A stretch of DNA of 64,000 nucleotides from Enoplolaimus lenunculus (lineage: Eukaryota > Nematoda > Enoplea > Enoplida > Thoracostomopsidae). A program made the position numbers and the translations under genes. Of this stretch, positions 12,449 through 24,227 are shown piece after piece. Numbering within the stretch: the first letter of the stretch is position 1; every line of letters starts with the position of its first letter. The DNA is taken from positions 1 to 64,000 of the forward strand of contig JASANG010003041.1 in NCBI GenBank assembly GCA_030248215.1. The letters run 5' to 3'. Below the pieces are notes generated by a model, which was not told the DNA's origin, ran no database searches, and was given only the letters and a program-made list of their open reading frames with translations.

Positions 12449-12851
12449 ATTTTAAAATAGTCATTGAAGCGAGTGGCAATACATTCGCTATATGGTACTT
12501 GTGTAGTTCACTCACACCAGTGCTAATTTGATAGACGTCAAAAGTTTCCTTTCCTTTCATACTATTTGACCGTTTCAAGAAGAGTGGCTATTAAGCTATT
12601 GTTATTATGGTACCGAATTCATTATTAAATTCGAAGCTCAATATGCGAGATGAACGTTTTCTAACACATTTATATTTGTATATTCGCCTGTTAAAGTCGA
12701 TTAAACAGTTGTAACATTGCCGATAAAACCTCAAACACATTCGAATGACTATTGCATTTCATGTGACAAAGCCAGCTCATAAAAAGCAAAACACAGTTGA
12801 AAAACTAGAAAATTTGTTGTTGTTTCATAAATTATTCCTGCTAAATTCTGA

Positions 12852-13829
12852 AATACAGGTTATTCTACAACTAGTCAATTTGTATTGTAAAACTTGACAT
12901 TAAAGGACACATGGTATTAAGGGACAAAATATTGATTACACCGTTGCTACCAAGCGATACTTTAAGATTGATCATCGTTTCCACATCAATAAAACTTGCC
13001 ATTCTATGGTCATTTTACAAACATATCAATTTCATTATTAGATTTTTTTGTGTTGGCGCAAAACGTATTTTACATTAGATAGTGAAAAATTTTCAAAAGT
13101 ATTTTTTTCAGGTGATATTTTTTAAAAACTTCACTGTTATATTCCGGAGCAACCAAGAGAAGTTAAAGCTAATCTTTTATATCAACATAATCACTGGACC
13201 GATTAGAATAACGTCACGTCAAGAAAAACTCACAGAATTTAGATTTATGAGTTTTATAGCCGACCAAATCGTATCCCTCAAATTTGAACAATTTTGGGAA
13301 TTAATGGACACCTACTAGAATTTAAGGAACAAAACTTTGCAAATAAATAACATATATATAATATTGTGTATTGGCTAAAATATTTTATTCAAAAGCAGAT
13401 GTATACTAGTATCAAAGGTTTTCAAATTTAGTTATAGTAAGTATGGGCGTCCTAAATCTCTTCAAATATGTTTCAAGGTCAAATTATACCATCACAGACT
13501 TCTGACACTTTCAGTATATCTAAAAATACGTTATAGCGCGTACGAAATTTACAAATTTTAAATGCCGCGGAGGAAATATGCGACAAAATGGCATCACAAC
13601 CCCAACAAAAGCAGCTGTAAAACAACTGAGAATTTTGGTCATAATGTCAGGGACACAATTTCCTCTTGAACACCCATCCAAACTCTGTCATTGTATAAAA
13701 TTATTGTAATTATTTTTGTCATTATTATTACTTTTTTACTGTTGTTATTATTATTGTCGTTGCTGCTAGTATTTTGCTGTGGCTGTTAATGCTATCCTTT
13801 TTGTATGTTTTGTTATCGTGTCTTTCAAG
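12852..13829. other. AT-rich stretch with no gene recognised
   Basis: Unique-looking sequence between repeat B copy 1 and the less AT-rich A copy 2. A 78-codon open frame (13082-13318) has no recognisable motif and a lysine/phenylalanine-rich composition typical of random AT-rich frames. Positions 13690-13800 are a TTA/TTG trinucleotide-rich tract. Confidence 0.45.
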
Positions 13830-14677
13830 TATGATTGTTTGATGACGACAGCCAGGCACGCTCACTCGACAATCCCATTTGTTACGTACCCTTAATTTTA
13901 CATGATTATCGTAAACAACACGGGCCGCTCTTTCAGCTCGGGTCGTGTTTGGCTACGGGAGGGGTACCGCCATTGACATCTGAAAAGTGTTACCCCACAC
14001 AATGTTCTTGGCTGGTATAGTTGTTTCTTCTGTTTATTGTTATAAATTGTTTTGTCCCGCGAGTATACGTACTGGTTTGGTGTTATAATTTAGGGGACTC
14101 TCACATTTGGGGGCTGGCCTGCGGAACGTAGGGAGCTTAGTTTGCTCGTTGGGTACTTTTGACATGTTTCCGAGTTATTTCCGACCCCCCTTTTTTCTTC
14201 ATACGACTGTGTTTCAAATGGGCAATTTAGGAGCAACAATTGAAATTATCTATACCCCACCCATTGCATAAGTGTGTAAGAGCTGTTAAGGACCCACGGA
14301 ACCTTGACAGGCCTTAATAACCAATTAAAGGAAAATCCTAGGGATCATATCTGTATGTATAATTGCTGTTACATATTCGTTGTGGTACATTTATTATTTT
14401 TTTTCTTGGCGTCTTGTAAGCATTTTTTTATCTATATGTATATGCCCATCTGGTGCTGGTACTACCACCGAGATCTCAGTTTAGTTTCTCCCTAAAATTT
14501 TGTCTCTCCCATTTCAATGACTAGATGCCGATTTAAAGGAAAATTGACTAGAATTCGCTGAATACATTGATTTGACTAGATATCGTTTGACTAGCGTACG
14601 GGAATTTCCCATCCGTTTCCTTCTGATGAGTACTTAAATTCTGACTAGCTGAAACAGATTGTATATTTTAACGACTA

Positions 14678-15013
14678 GATTCGGAGACTAGAAAGTTATT
14701 TGCACAGCACGTACTGATATCTCCACCGGACAGCCGAATTGCTTAGAAATTTTCTGTACGGGAGATAAGTCTGAAGAGATTGAATGCAACCGCCTACGAA
14801 TTTTAAGATAACAAGGATGGGGCTATTTAGGTGATGTATCCTGAAGATTCGGAGACTAGAAAGTTATTTGCACAGCACGTACTGATATCTCCACCGGACT
14901 GCCGAATTGCTTAGAAATTTTCTGTACGGGAGATAAGTCTGAAGAGATTGAATGCAACCACCTACGAATTTTAAGATAACAAGGATGGGGCTATTTAGGT
15001 GATGTATCCTGAG
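14678..15013 (+). repeat. 168-bp tandem duplication
   Basis: 14678-14845 is repeated at 14846-15013 with only two visible substitutions (GACAGCC/GACTGCC and ACCGCC/ACCACC). It is a very recent duplication inside the otherwise strongly diverged A copy 2. No reading frame runs through both units. Confidence 0.9.
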
Positions 15014-16379
15014 AATGACTTGCGGCCTAAATAGTGAGACTTTCAGGCATTGGAAGGAGTTGTTAAGCTGTGAATCTCACCTAGACCTGGCTCCTCCTAG
15101 AAATTTGGGTCTCGCCCCCATGCTCTCCGGAGTCCTATTAGAGTCAGCTGATCGCACAAAATTGACTATATTTACGTATTTGCACATTCTGTTGTACTGC
15201 ATGGGTACTGTTAGATTATACATTGGGGGTTGGCGCCTCGAGGGGTAGAAGAAAAAGGAATTGTATGGGCTTGAGAAGCTAGTGCTGGTTAGGTGTAGTT
15301 ATTAAATTATTTGGACTGTTTTAAACATGTTTTGATCCCCGCTCGCATTCATAATGGCTCTCTTTTTTGATGCATACCCCCTGACCGAAAAGAACTATAT
15401 GAGTGTATATGATAAGACACGCAGGAAATTGCAGATCGGTACAGGAACTGCGAGGTGGAGCTACATATAGGGGACGGGCTTTATTCCTGTCCTTTAAACT
15501 TCCTTTTGGGGCACTGTGTTTGATACTGATGTGAGCTCATATTTTTAACTTGATCATAGGCTTAACGCAAGATAGTCCAACGGGTAGGCACTTGCGCCCC
15601 CTGGTATGATAACAGCAGCCTGAAACGTATTGAGCATATATATCTTGAAACTTCTATGCCTGTATATATGAGGATGTATACGCGGCCCAGTTCAAAACAG
15701 AAACTACACTCGGAAGAGGAGCCGAGAATTATTTGCACAAGAAGGGGGCGGCGGTGATCTTCAGAGAGGCAAGGGTGCGTTGTGCACCGTTTGGGGAGAG
15801 AAAAGAAGAGACTGCACATAACGGCAGTTTCAAATTTTGAAATTTTGAATTTTCAGTTAAGCCTCGCCTCGCCTCAGCCTAAGGGGGGTAAACAGCCTAT
15901 GATTGGGGGGTAGTTTTGTTTTTGAGTTTAGGATACGCCAAGGGGGTAGGCAAAGTTATGTTTTGCGCAGGCGTCAGGATTTTTTAGGAGGTAATCAAGT
16001 AGAGCGATGGTCATCTGTCTCTTAGGACAACTGGATCTTAGGGTTCGAGGTCCGTTGATTTTAGAATTTTCAGGTGCGGAGCTGGCGCTCTTGGGTTCGG
16101 CACACCGGGTTGGTCGAGTACGCCGTCTCGGCTACCGTTTTAAGTCGAAAAGCAGGATCTTGCGAAAATTCTGAATTTTGTGACACTTAAATTTTGAAAT
16201 TTCTTTTCGTTGTTGGGTTTCTGGGATCCCAAATTTAGCAAAGATTGTTTGGGCCTTCTGTCTTGGCCGAGAAAGCCACTCCGAACCTGCACAATGAACG
16301 AACATTTAAAATTAGGGTGAATGTAGGTTACGAGTACTGGTCGCGAGTCGGTTTTTTAGCAAAATTTTGACTGTAGTTT

Positions 16380-17570
16380 TCTAGAACATGGTATGTAGAC
16401 TAGTATTAAGCAATTTTCCGCATCGCGCTGACTAAGAAAATCACACTGATTATGGCCCGCTAGACGGCAGTTAAACTTTATAGGCGTTTGAAAATTCTGA
16501 AACGTAGTGCATACCCGTCCGGAGACCCAGGCTCGAAAATGCGATTCTCACTTTTCCGGAACCGGATGTTAAAATTAGTACCATTCGACTCACCTCGCTG
16601 AGCTGATCAAGAAAACCACCCCAAACCCTATTCGGAAACAAACAGATCAAAAGTTATGGGCCTCTGAAGTTTTCGAGATTAAACGTGTACACGTTTTACG
16701 GATCCCGGTCCAAAAATGCGATTTTCACCTTTCCGGGATTGGGTGCTAAAATTGTTATTAATCATTTCAGCTCGTCGAGCTGGTTAAGAAAACCACCCCA
16801 AACCCTGTTCGCAAACCAGTATTTATGGAGTTATGACCAATCAAAGGTTTTTAAGATTTTATGTGTGTATATTTTTACGGATCGGGTCCTGAAAACCGCG
16901 ATTTTCACTTTTTCACGATCCACCGTGAATATGGGTACCATTCTGTTCCACGCATCGCGCTGAGCAAGAAAACCACCCCAGACAAGGCTCGCAAATCAAA
17001 ACTTAAAAAGTTACGGCTATTTGAAAATCTTTTTATAATTTCCGTGTACACACATTACGGATCCGGCCCGAAAAACGCGATTTCAACTTTTTCGAGCTAC
17101 TGGGTTGGAATTGATATCATTCGATTCGGCTTGCTGAGTAGAGCACGAAAACCACCCCAAACATGGCCCACAAACCCATAGTTAAAAATTTTATGGATAA
17201 TTGAAAATTTCGAATTTTGTGTGTACACGCTTTACGGATACGGCTCTGAAAAATGCAAATCTTACTTTTTCGGAGTACGACGTCAAATTTGGTACCATTC
17301 GATTCTCCACATTCTGCTGAGCAAGAAAACTCCCCGAACAGGGTCCGCAAACGCATACCTCAAAAGTTATAGCCTGTCGAAGATTCTAAAAATTTGCGTG
17401 TACATGCTTCATGTAGCGGATATCAAAAAACGCGATTCTCACTTTCCCGGGGTCCGACGTTAAGAGGGGTACAGTTCGACTTCTCTCGTTGCCCTGTTTC
17501 AGAAGACCACCCCTAACATGTTCTGCAAGCGGATATTTAAGAAGTCCAGGTCGGTTGAAACTTTTGGAAT
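16380..17570 (+). repeat. Tandem array of ~176-180-bp units (repeat A, copy 2)
   Basis: Seven units are marked by GAAAACCACCCCAAAC-type blocks near 16430, 16605, 16785, 16965, 17145, 17325 and 17495, each followed by a TTATG/AAGTTA segment, GTGTACACG, TTACGGATCC and an AAAAWGCGATTTTCAC block. It is homologous to the array at 1590-2590 (shared ACGGATCC, CTGAGCAAGAAAA and AAAAATGC phrases). It lies the same way round and about 0.75 kb upstream of the second CCAAT promoter. Confidence 0.85.
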
Positions 17571-18314
17571 TTCCGTCGTTCTTTGAAACCTCAATTTGCA
17601 CTTTGCTGGACTATAGCGCCAGATTTAGTTTTTAGCATTACCTGAACCAGATGGTTATTAAAAGGGGGCCCAAACTTAGGATCCTGATTTCCGTGCGTAT
17701 ATGTATTTTTGAGTGTTAATCTTGCATTGCTTGTTTTTATACATTTCGAATTTGTTTTCTTCCTAGTATTTTGCATTCCTTCTTGATATGTGGTTTCACT
17801 ACACCATAAGTTACTCCACTCTCGCGCAGTGAGACAAGAGGAGAAAATTAGTAGGTATAGGTGTCGAAAACCAGGCAGTTTACGCGTAACGACGTAGGAT
17901 TTTTAGAACCTTATGTATATATGGTTGTATGCAATTTTTGGGTCCTTCTTTAGTATTGTTACGGTCAAATCCTGTATAATAGTTTTTACTGCCTTCCGTT
18001 GCCGTGTTATTGTTTTTGTGGTCATTGTACTCCCCTATTTCGCACACCCGTTTCGTAAAATGTAGTTTTTCGAGAAAGGTGCAAGATTTCAACTTATAGA
18101 CTCTGTGAGTCGAAAGCACAGTATAATAGGGGTAGGCCCTACAACAAAGGCTGCACGTGGTCATTATGTTTCATAGGGGGTACGATTAAACCTTGACAAT
18201 GTTATTTTTCTGACCCTGGCACCATGTGCACCCGTGCCAAACTTTGGATGGGGGTAATCCTCGTTAGCCCCCGCATAGTTCTCCGGTTGTAGATTATGCA
18301 TTAAATTTTTTCAG

Positions 18315-18463
18315 CCAATCACAGGCTCTTAAGAATTAATCCAGTAATCATTTTGTATTGGTTGATTAAAACTTAGAAATTTCTAACCAATGAAAGGAAG
18401 TTATGGAGTCTGTTTCCGAGGCGCGCTGATTGGTTGAATTTCGGAGCTCCGACGGTATATAAA
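18315..18463 (+). promoter_or_regulatory. CCAAT/TATA promoter of repeat A, copy 2
   Basis: CCAAT 18315, ATTGG 18357, CCAAT 18387 and ATTGG 18429 alternate in orientation as in copy 1, followed by TATATAAA at 18456-18463. Two CCAAT boxes fewer than copy 1. Downstream, GTTTCGGGGCGCTGA, CACAAAGGGGGTGTG and TTGGCGACAACGC are shared with copy 1, and AATAAACC at 19321 matches AATAAACC at 4520. Confidence 0.75.
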
Positions 18464-19315
18464 GCTGCTGCAAAGGCTGAACATTCAGTTCAGTTTTAAA
18501 TTTTCGGTTTTTGGTCGCGTGCTCGAGCCGCGACAGCAAACCGATCTCTCTGCACACGGAGGCGACTTAGTGTGCACGAGAGTTTCGGGGCGCTGAAGCA
18601 AGGGGGGGGGGGTTATGCGCGTTTCGCGCAGGGGTAAAACTTTGTAAGAATTTTAAGGGGGGGCGGTTAGAATTTTCTGGCTACACAAAGGGGGTGTGGA
18701 TAAATTTTTAGGCTAAAATTTTGCCTGTCGTTGGCGACAACGCTGGTGTAAGATGTTTAGTACAAACTTTAGGGGGCAAAATTAAATCAAGAAACTGTAA
18801 GCACGCCAATTGGGCTATAGTTCTCAGGAGATAGGCACATTTGGAATGAAAGTGTACATTCGCAGAGTGATTGTCGGCTTGACAGGGAAGCCAATACAGC
18901 CTAATGCTAAGCATTTAGGAAATGTCAGACAAAAGAGCTAAGACCCTGTCGCTCAGAAAATTTCAGTGTACCCCGTGATTTAGGGCGATTCAAGCCAGGC
19001 CCCAGGAAACTAAGCATTAATGAAAGGGTGGAAATGGACCAGCCGAATTCACCATCGTCGGGCATAAATCATAACGCAGAGTATACACCGTAATCTAATG
19101 TTCGCAGTTAGTGATAAGGTGCTCGCCACATATAAAGCAACCTAAAGCACCGCTAAGTGTCAAGAATCGTTTATCATCTCCTTTCTAGCAATTACTGTAA
19201 GCAAATTACGCTATAATTGGAACTTATTAAGTCAAGTCTGCAACTGATCCTTAAGTGTGATCTTGGGACAAAGGTACCTTAGGCCAGTATAATAATTATG
19301 TATAAACTGTATAAA

Positions 19316-19335
19316 TTCATAATAAACCGAAACTT
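19316..19335 (+). terminator. Poly(A) signal of repeat A copy 2
   Basis: AATAAACCGAAACTTTA begins at 19321 and is conserved with 4520 of copy 1, about 0.86 kb after the TATA box. Confidence 0.5.
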
Positions 19336-19899
19336 TAAACTTTGTTTAGTCCTGAACCCAGAGTGCGCAGTATACTCCTGGCCTAAGAGCCAAGGCTGAA
19401 ATTTAGCTGAAACTTGGAATTAAGAGAGACTCGAACTTTTGCATGAATATGAAAATTCCATGACTATCAGAGTCTCGAAGCAAACAAATAGCCCTGGTTC
19501 GAATCAGTGGCAAGTAAAATCAATTAAAAACCTCAAAGGCTAGGATCGATCTGCCTTTCTAGCTAAAAAATCTGTGACCAAGAAAAGCAAAATTCTGCTG
19601 AACCAACTAATTCCTAGGAATAAGACTAAGGTTGAAGCTATACCTATGACCAAGTGTCATTAAGTCCAACCATGAAAACTAGTTGTGAGCACACAGTTGT
19701 ACTAAAATCCACGGAGGAAAAAGCTAATTGTTGCTGGTGTGGTCTACCTACACACACTCGGGGGTTCGCTAGAGCTTATAGCATAGGCGGGCTGGCCCAT
19801 GTACAGATCAGGGGCTTCCACTTTTCCAGGGTGGAAAACTTACGACCAGGAGTGCATCGCAGCCACTCCTGTATGACGACCAGATTTTTCACTGGTTGG

Positions 19900-20350
19900 T
19901 AGGAAAAATCGCGGGCATAGGTTTTGCTGTGGAAAAGTGGAAAATTCATAAGCCTGCATATTCCCTGGTTCGGTAGGGAAAATCTGTAGTGTAAAAGTTT
20001 GTTTGGAAAACGGGAAAAGTGGAAATTTTAAAAGCTTACTTTATTACTGGGTTGGTAGGGAAAATTTGAAGCATAGGTTTTGGTTAGAAAACGGGAAAAG
20101 TGGAAAATTTAAACGCCCAGATTTTATCTTGGTTGGTAGGGAAAATATGCAGCATACGTTTTGGTTGGAAAACGAAAAAATTGGAAAATTTAAACGCCTA
20201 AATTTACCCTGGGTTGGTAGGAAAATTCTGAAGCATTGGTTTTGTTTTTAAAACGGGAAAAGTGGAAAATTTCTACGTCTAGATTTACCCTTGGTTGGAA
20301 GGGAAAATCTAAAGCATAGGTTTTGTTTGGAAAATGGGAAAAGTAGAAAA
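19900..20350 (+). repeat. 81-bp minisatellite, about 5-6 units (left arm, inverted)
   Basis: Same unit as 20870-23150 in the opposite orientation (TTGGTAGGGAAAATCTGAAG, CATAGGTTTTGGTTGGAAAA). Because 81 is divisible by three, spurious repetitive frames such as WLENGKSGKF appear; unit length varies, so they are not taken as genes. Confidence 0.85.
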
Positions 20351-20439
20351 TTCCAATGGAACGATTTAACAACACATAGCAGATATTTGCTAAAATTAAC
20401 AAGTTAAATATCATTTCAACGACCTGATTTCACCTCACC

Positions 20440-20535
20440 TGCGGCATCATCTCCGGTTCCGGCTACTTTTGTTCACTTCCGGCTCCGGATCTAGCATTTT
20501 CACCCCCGGTTGCATCCTATAAACTAACAGGCAAT
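20440..20535 (-). mobile_element. Fragment of a CAGGGTGCAACCGG-type hAT MITE
   Basis: Blocks CTCCGGTTCCGGCTAC and CACTTCCGGCTCCGGATC are followed by GGTTGCATCCTATAAAC, a worn version of the GGTTGCACCCTG terminus. It sits in the centre of the minisatellite-arm transposon. Confidence 0.45.
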
Positions 20536-20869
20536 ATATTTCGACACTGGTCAAAACGAGAAACCGCGGAGCGGAACAGTGCAATGAACAAAATCTACTT
20601 TACACAGTTAAACCTAAATGAACAGAGCATTTACCCGAAATAATACATGACTATTAAATATATCAGATTATAATAGTCCCAGCACAAGATTGGTCAAAAC
20701 AAGATACCACCGAGTGGCCCAGTATTATCAGAACATAAGTCTGTTAACAAAGTCGACGCTTTGAGTGACGCCGTAAGGTTGTAAAAAAGTTTTAATTTGT
20801 TTTAAAGACGTTGTTGGCTATGGCCGGAAAGCCGAGGAAACATAAATATATCAAATTTGGTCGTCGCTG

Positions 20870-23150
20870 ACTTCCAACCCAGGGTAAATCTAGGCGTTTA
20901 AATATTCCACTTTTCCCATTTTTCAACAAAAACCTATGCTTCATATTTTCCCTACCAACCTAAGGCGAATCTAGGCCTTTAAATTTTCCACTTTTCCCGT
21001 TTTCAACCAAAACCTATGCTTCAGATTTTCTTTACCAACCCAGGGTAAATCTATGTCTTTAAATTTTCCACTTTTCCCATTTTCCAACCAAAACCTATGC
21101 TTCAGATTTTCCCTACCAACCTAAGGTAAATCTAGGCCTTTAAATTTTCCACTTTTCCCGTTTTCCAATAAAAACCTATGCTTCAGATTTTCTCTACCAA
21201 CCTAAGGTAAATCTAGGCCTTTAAATTTTCCACTTTTTTCATTTTCCAACCAAAACCTATGCTTCATATTTTCCCTACCAAGTTAAGGTAAATCTAGGCC
21301 TTTAAATTTTCCACTTTTCCCATTTTCCAACCAAAACCTATGCTTCAGATTTTCCCTACCAACCGAAGGTAAATCTAGCCTTTAAATTTTTCACTCTTCC
21401 CGTTTTCCAACCAAAACCCATGCTTCAGATTTTCCCTCAACCTAAGGTAAATCTAGGTCTTTAAATTTTCCACTTTTCCCATTTTCCTACCAAAACCTAT
21501 GCTTCAGATTTTCCCTACCAACAGAAGGTAAATCTAGGCCTTTAAATTTTCCACTTTTCCCGTTTTCCAACCAAAACCTACGCTTCAGAATTTCCCTACC
21601 AACCTAAGGTGAATCTAGGCCTTTAAATTTTCCACTTTTCCCGTTTTCCAACCAAAACCTATGCTTCAGATTTTCCCTACCAACCTAAGGTAAATCTAGG
21701 CCTTCAAATTTTCCACTTTTCCCGTTTTCCAACCAAAACCTATGCTTCCGATTTTCCCTACCAACCTAAGGTAAATCTAGGCCTTTAAATTTTCCACTTT
21801 TCCCATTTTCCAACCAAAACCTATGCTTCATATTTTCCCTACCATCCTAAGGTAAATCTAGGCCTTTAAATTTTCCACTTTTCCCGTTTTCCAACCAAAA
21901 TCTATACTTCAGATTTTCCCTACCAAGCCAGGGTAAATCTAAGCATTAAAATTTTCCACTTTTCCCGTTTTCCAACCGAAACCTTTGCTTCAGGTTTTCC
22001 TACCAACCCAGCGAAAAAATCTAGGCATTAGAATTTTCCACTTTTCCCGTTTTCCAACCGAAACCTTTGCTTCAGGTTTTCCCTACCAACCCAGGATAAA
22101 AATCTAGGCATTGGAATTTTCCACTTTTCCCGTTTTCCAATGAAAACGTATGCTTCAGATTTTCCCTACCAACCCAGCGAAAACATCCAGGTATTAGAAT
22201 TTTCCACTTTTCCCGTTTTCCGACCAAAACCTATGCTTCAGATTTTCCTTACCAACCCAGGGGGAAAATCTAGGCATTAGAATTTTCCAATTATCCCGTT
22301 TTCCAACCAAAATCTATGCCCTACGCTTGAATTTTCCACTTTTCCACTTTTCCCGTTTTCCAACCATCGCTTTAGATTTCTCTTACTAACCAAGAAAGTA
22401 TCTAGGCATTTCAATTTTCCACTTTTCTTGTTTTCCAACCAAAACTTATGCTTCAAATTTTCCCTACCAACCCAGGGTAAAAATCTAGGCATTAGAATTT
22501 TCCACTTTTCCCGTTTTCCAACCAAAACCTGTGCTTCAGATTTTCCCTACCAACCCAGAATAAAAATCTAGGCATTAGAATTTTCCACTTTTCCCGTTTT
22601 CCAACCAAAACCTATGCTTCATATTTCCCTACCAACCCAGCGTAAAAATCTAGGCATTAAAATTTTCCACTTTTCCCGTTTTCCAACCAAAACCTATGCC
22701 CTACCCTTGAATTTTCCACTTTTCCACTTTTCCCGCTTTTCAACCAAAACCTTTGCTTCAGATATTTCTTACTAACCAAGAAAATATCTAGGCATTTCAA
22801 TTTTCCACTTTTCCCGTTTTTCAACCAAAACCTCGCTTCTGATTTTCCCTACCAACCCAGGGGAAAAATCTAGTCATTAGAATTTTACACTTTTCCCGTT
22901 TTCCAACCAAAACCTATGCTTCAGATTTCCCCTACCAACCCAGGGGAAAATCTAGGCATTCGAATTTTCCACTTTTCCCGTTTTCCAACCAAAACCCATG
23001 CTTCAGATTTCCCTACCAACCCAGGGAAAAAATCTAGGCATTAGAATTTTACACTTTTCCCGTTTTTCAACCAAAACCTATGCTTCAGATTTCCCTACCA
23101 ACCCAGGGTAAAATCTAGGCATTAAATTTTTTAATTTTCCTACCAAATCA
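20870..23150 (-). repeat. 81-bp minisatellite, about 28 units (right arm)
   Basis: The recurring phrase ATGCTTCAGATTTTCCCTACC was placed at 20936, 21016, 21097, 21178, 21259 and 21340, i.e. steps of 80-81 bases. Each unit is about TTTTCCACTTTTCCCGTTTT / CCAACCAAAACCTATGCTTC / AGATTTTCCCTACCAACC / TAAGGTAAATCTAGGC. Unit classes change along the array (TAAGGTAAATCTAGGCCTTT early, CAGGGNAAAAATCTAGGCAT late), with one shorter hybrid unit type near 22310 and 22695. Confidence 0.9.
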
Positions 23151-23425
23151 GCGGAAAATTTAGCCGTCATACAGGAGTGGCTGCGCTGCACTCCTGGTTA
23201 TAAGTTTTCCACCGTGGAAAACTGGAAGCCCCTGTGCTATACATTGGCCGGCGGGCTTAGGCGTACGACGATATCGGGAATTTGTGACTCTCAAAACCTG
23301 ATATCACGCCGGGGGACCGTCATCGTCTAGGCAAGTAGCTTGCTTTGGCAGATCCACGGCCACGAACACCGAGAGTATCATCTCGGATACGTCCGCAGGG
23401 ATACTCGTTGATCGTACCCGTAACA

Positions 23426-24227
23426 ATAATTCAGTTAAACTATTGTTAAATACGGTGTAATTTATTGTAACTTTCAGATTGGTATCGTAAGTAAATTGTG
23501 CTGTTTTCCATCACTGTTCCACCCGATTACTTTTATTATTCAAACATTCAGGCGGCAGACCAAAATACAAATATTAAAAACGGTGGGGGTCCCAAATGAG
23601 AGTTTAACTTTGGAAAACTAGTTTAACAAAGAATAAGTTTGAAACACAACAAAATCACACAGACGGCGCGGTCGCAAAACCTCAGCAGTTCTCCCCCTTG
23701 GACTAACTTCAAAGCTCTTTTATAGCCCTAATTTAACCATTCAAAGTTAACTTCTGCGCAGGCAAAAATTATGAGTTGTATGCTATTTTTAAATCTGAAT
23801 AATTATTTTGACAATCTAGTCACGAGCTGGCATTTGCACAAGAGTTGCAGCCGGCATTTGCTAAGTTCTATCCTGATGATTTTCACCAAATTACTCATAA
23901 TTTTTGAAATCGCGAGAAGCAAAGTAAGTGTTATAATCTATTGCCATCATAGACTGATCCGCTAATACGCATCAAAATTCAGTATAACCCAGCGAATTGC
24001 AATAAACATCAAATTCGTTCTTTATATAACCCACATGGTTTACATTTTCAAATGCTCTTTTGACATTTACTCAGCACTGTTTGCAGCCTCTGTACCCATA
24101 AGATTGTTGGTCTTAAAAAATTCATAAATATTTGCTAGAGCACAAACAAAACGAAAAGTTCGACAACATTTTCGAACACATTACATTTTTATTCTTGCGA
24201 TATCTCGCGCAATAGAGCCTAAAAAGA
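23426..24227. other. Stretch with no gene recognised
   Basis: From the tail of A copy 2 to the TTAGGC-type element. The only open frame over 60 codons (23771-23965) shows no motif, and no RNA gene or repeat structure was recognised. Confidence 0.4.

Larger units (their letters stand above)
7109..12851 (+). repeat. Repeat B, copy 1 (about 5.7 kb direct repeat)
   Basis: It runs from ATAATAACAAATTG to CCTGCTAAATTCTGA and matches 26359-32585 in the same orientation at about 94% in the blocks I compared. No terminal inverted repeats and no conserved reading frame were found: the longest shared frame (minus strand, 9078-9458) differs mostly by amino-acid-changing substitutions between copies. It carries an hAT-like MITE (9920-10148), a TAGTGA-ended element (11161-11592), a TTAGGC-type MITE (12253-12448) and older TTAGGC-like remnants at about 8400-8480 and 9780-9870. 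It is either a segmental duplication or two copies of a large unclassified repeat. Confidence 0.85.
19794..23249. mobile_element. Minisatellite-arm foldback transposon, copy 1 (3456 bp)
   Basis: It is flanked by a perfect 8-bp duplication GGCGGGCT (19786-19793 and 23250-23257). The left end GGCCCATGTACAGAT then CAGGGGCTTCCA matches the reverse complement of the right end (GGCCAATGTATAGCA, CAGGGGCTTCCA) over at least ~115 bases, including TCCAGGGTGGAAAACTTA and GCAGCCACTCCTGTATGACG. Inside the ends, both arms are tandem 81-bp units in opposite orientation: about 5-6 units at 19900-20350 and about 28 at 20870-23150. The ~520-base centre holds an old hAT fragment. It splits the tail of A copy 2 and so is younger than A. 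No transposase, so it is non-autonomous. Confidence 0.9.
13830..23425 (+). mobile_element. Repeat A copy 2, interrupted by a 3.46-kb transposon
   Basis: It has the same order as copy 1: array (16380-17570), spacer, promoter (18315-18463), poly(A) signal (19321) and conserved tail. The tail is split: it stops at 19793, resumes at 23250 after the minisatellite-arm transposon, and ends CCGTAACA near 23425. The left limit is set only by the composition change near 13.83 kb, after a TTA/TTG-rich tract at 13690-13800. It is a non-coding fossil, with many differences from copy 1. Confidence 0.45.

Noticed and set aside
20003-20251. Repetitive 27-residue peptide frames (WLENGKSGKF type) in the minisatellite arms
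   Set aside because: They exist only because the unit is 81 bases; unit length drifts and the frame is lost in most units and on the other arm.
1-23425. Repeat A copies 1 and 2 as the two LTRs of one giant element with B inside
   Set aside because: The copies are far too different for a pair made at one insertion, and the internal stretch carries no retroelement coding sequence.
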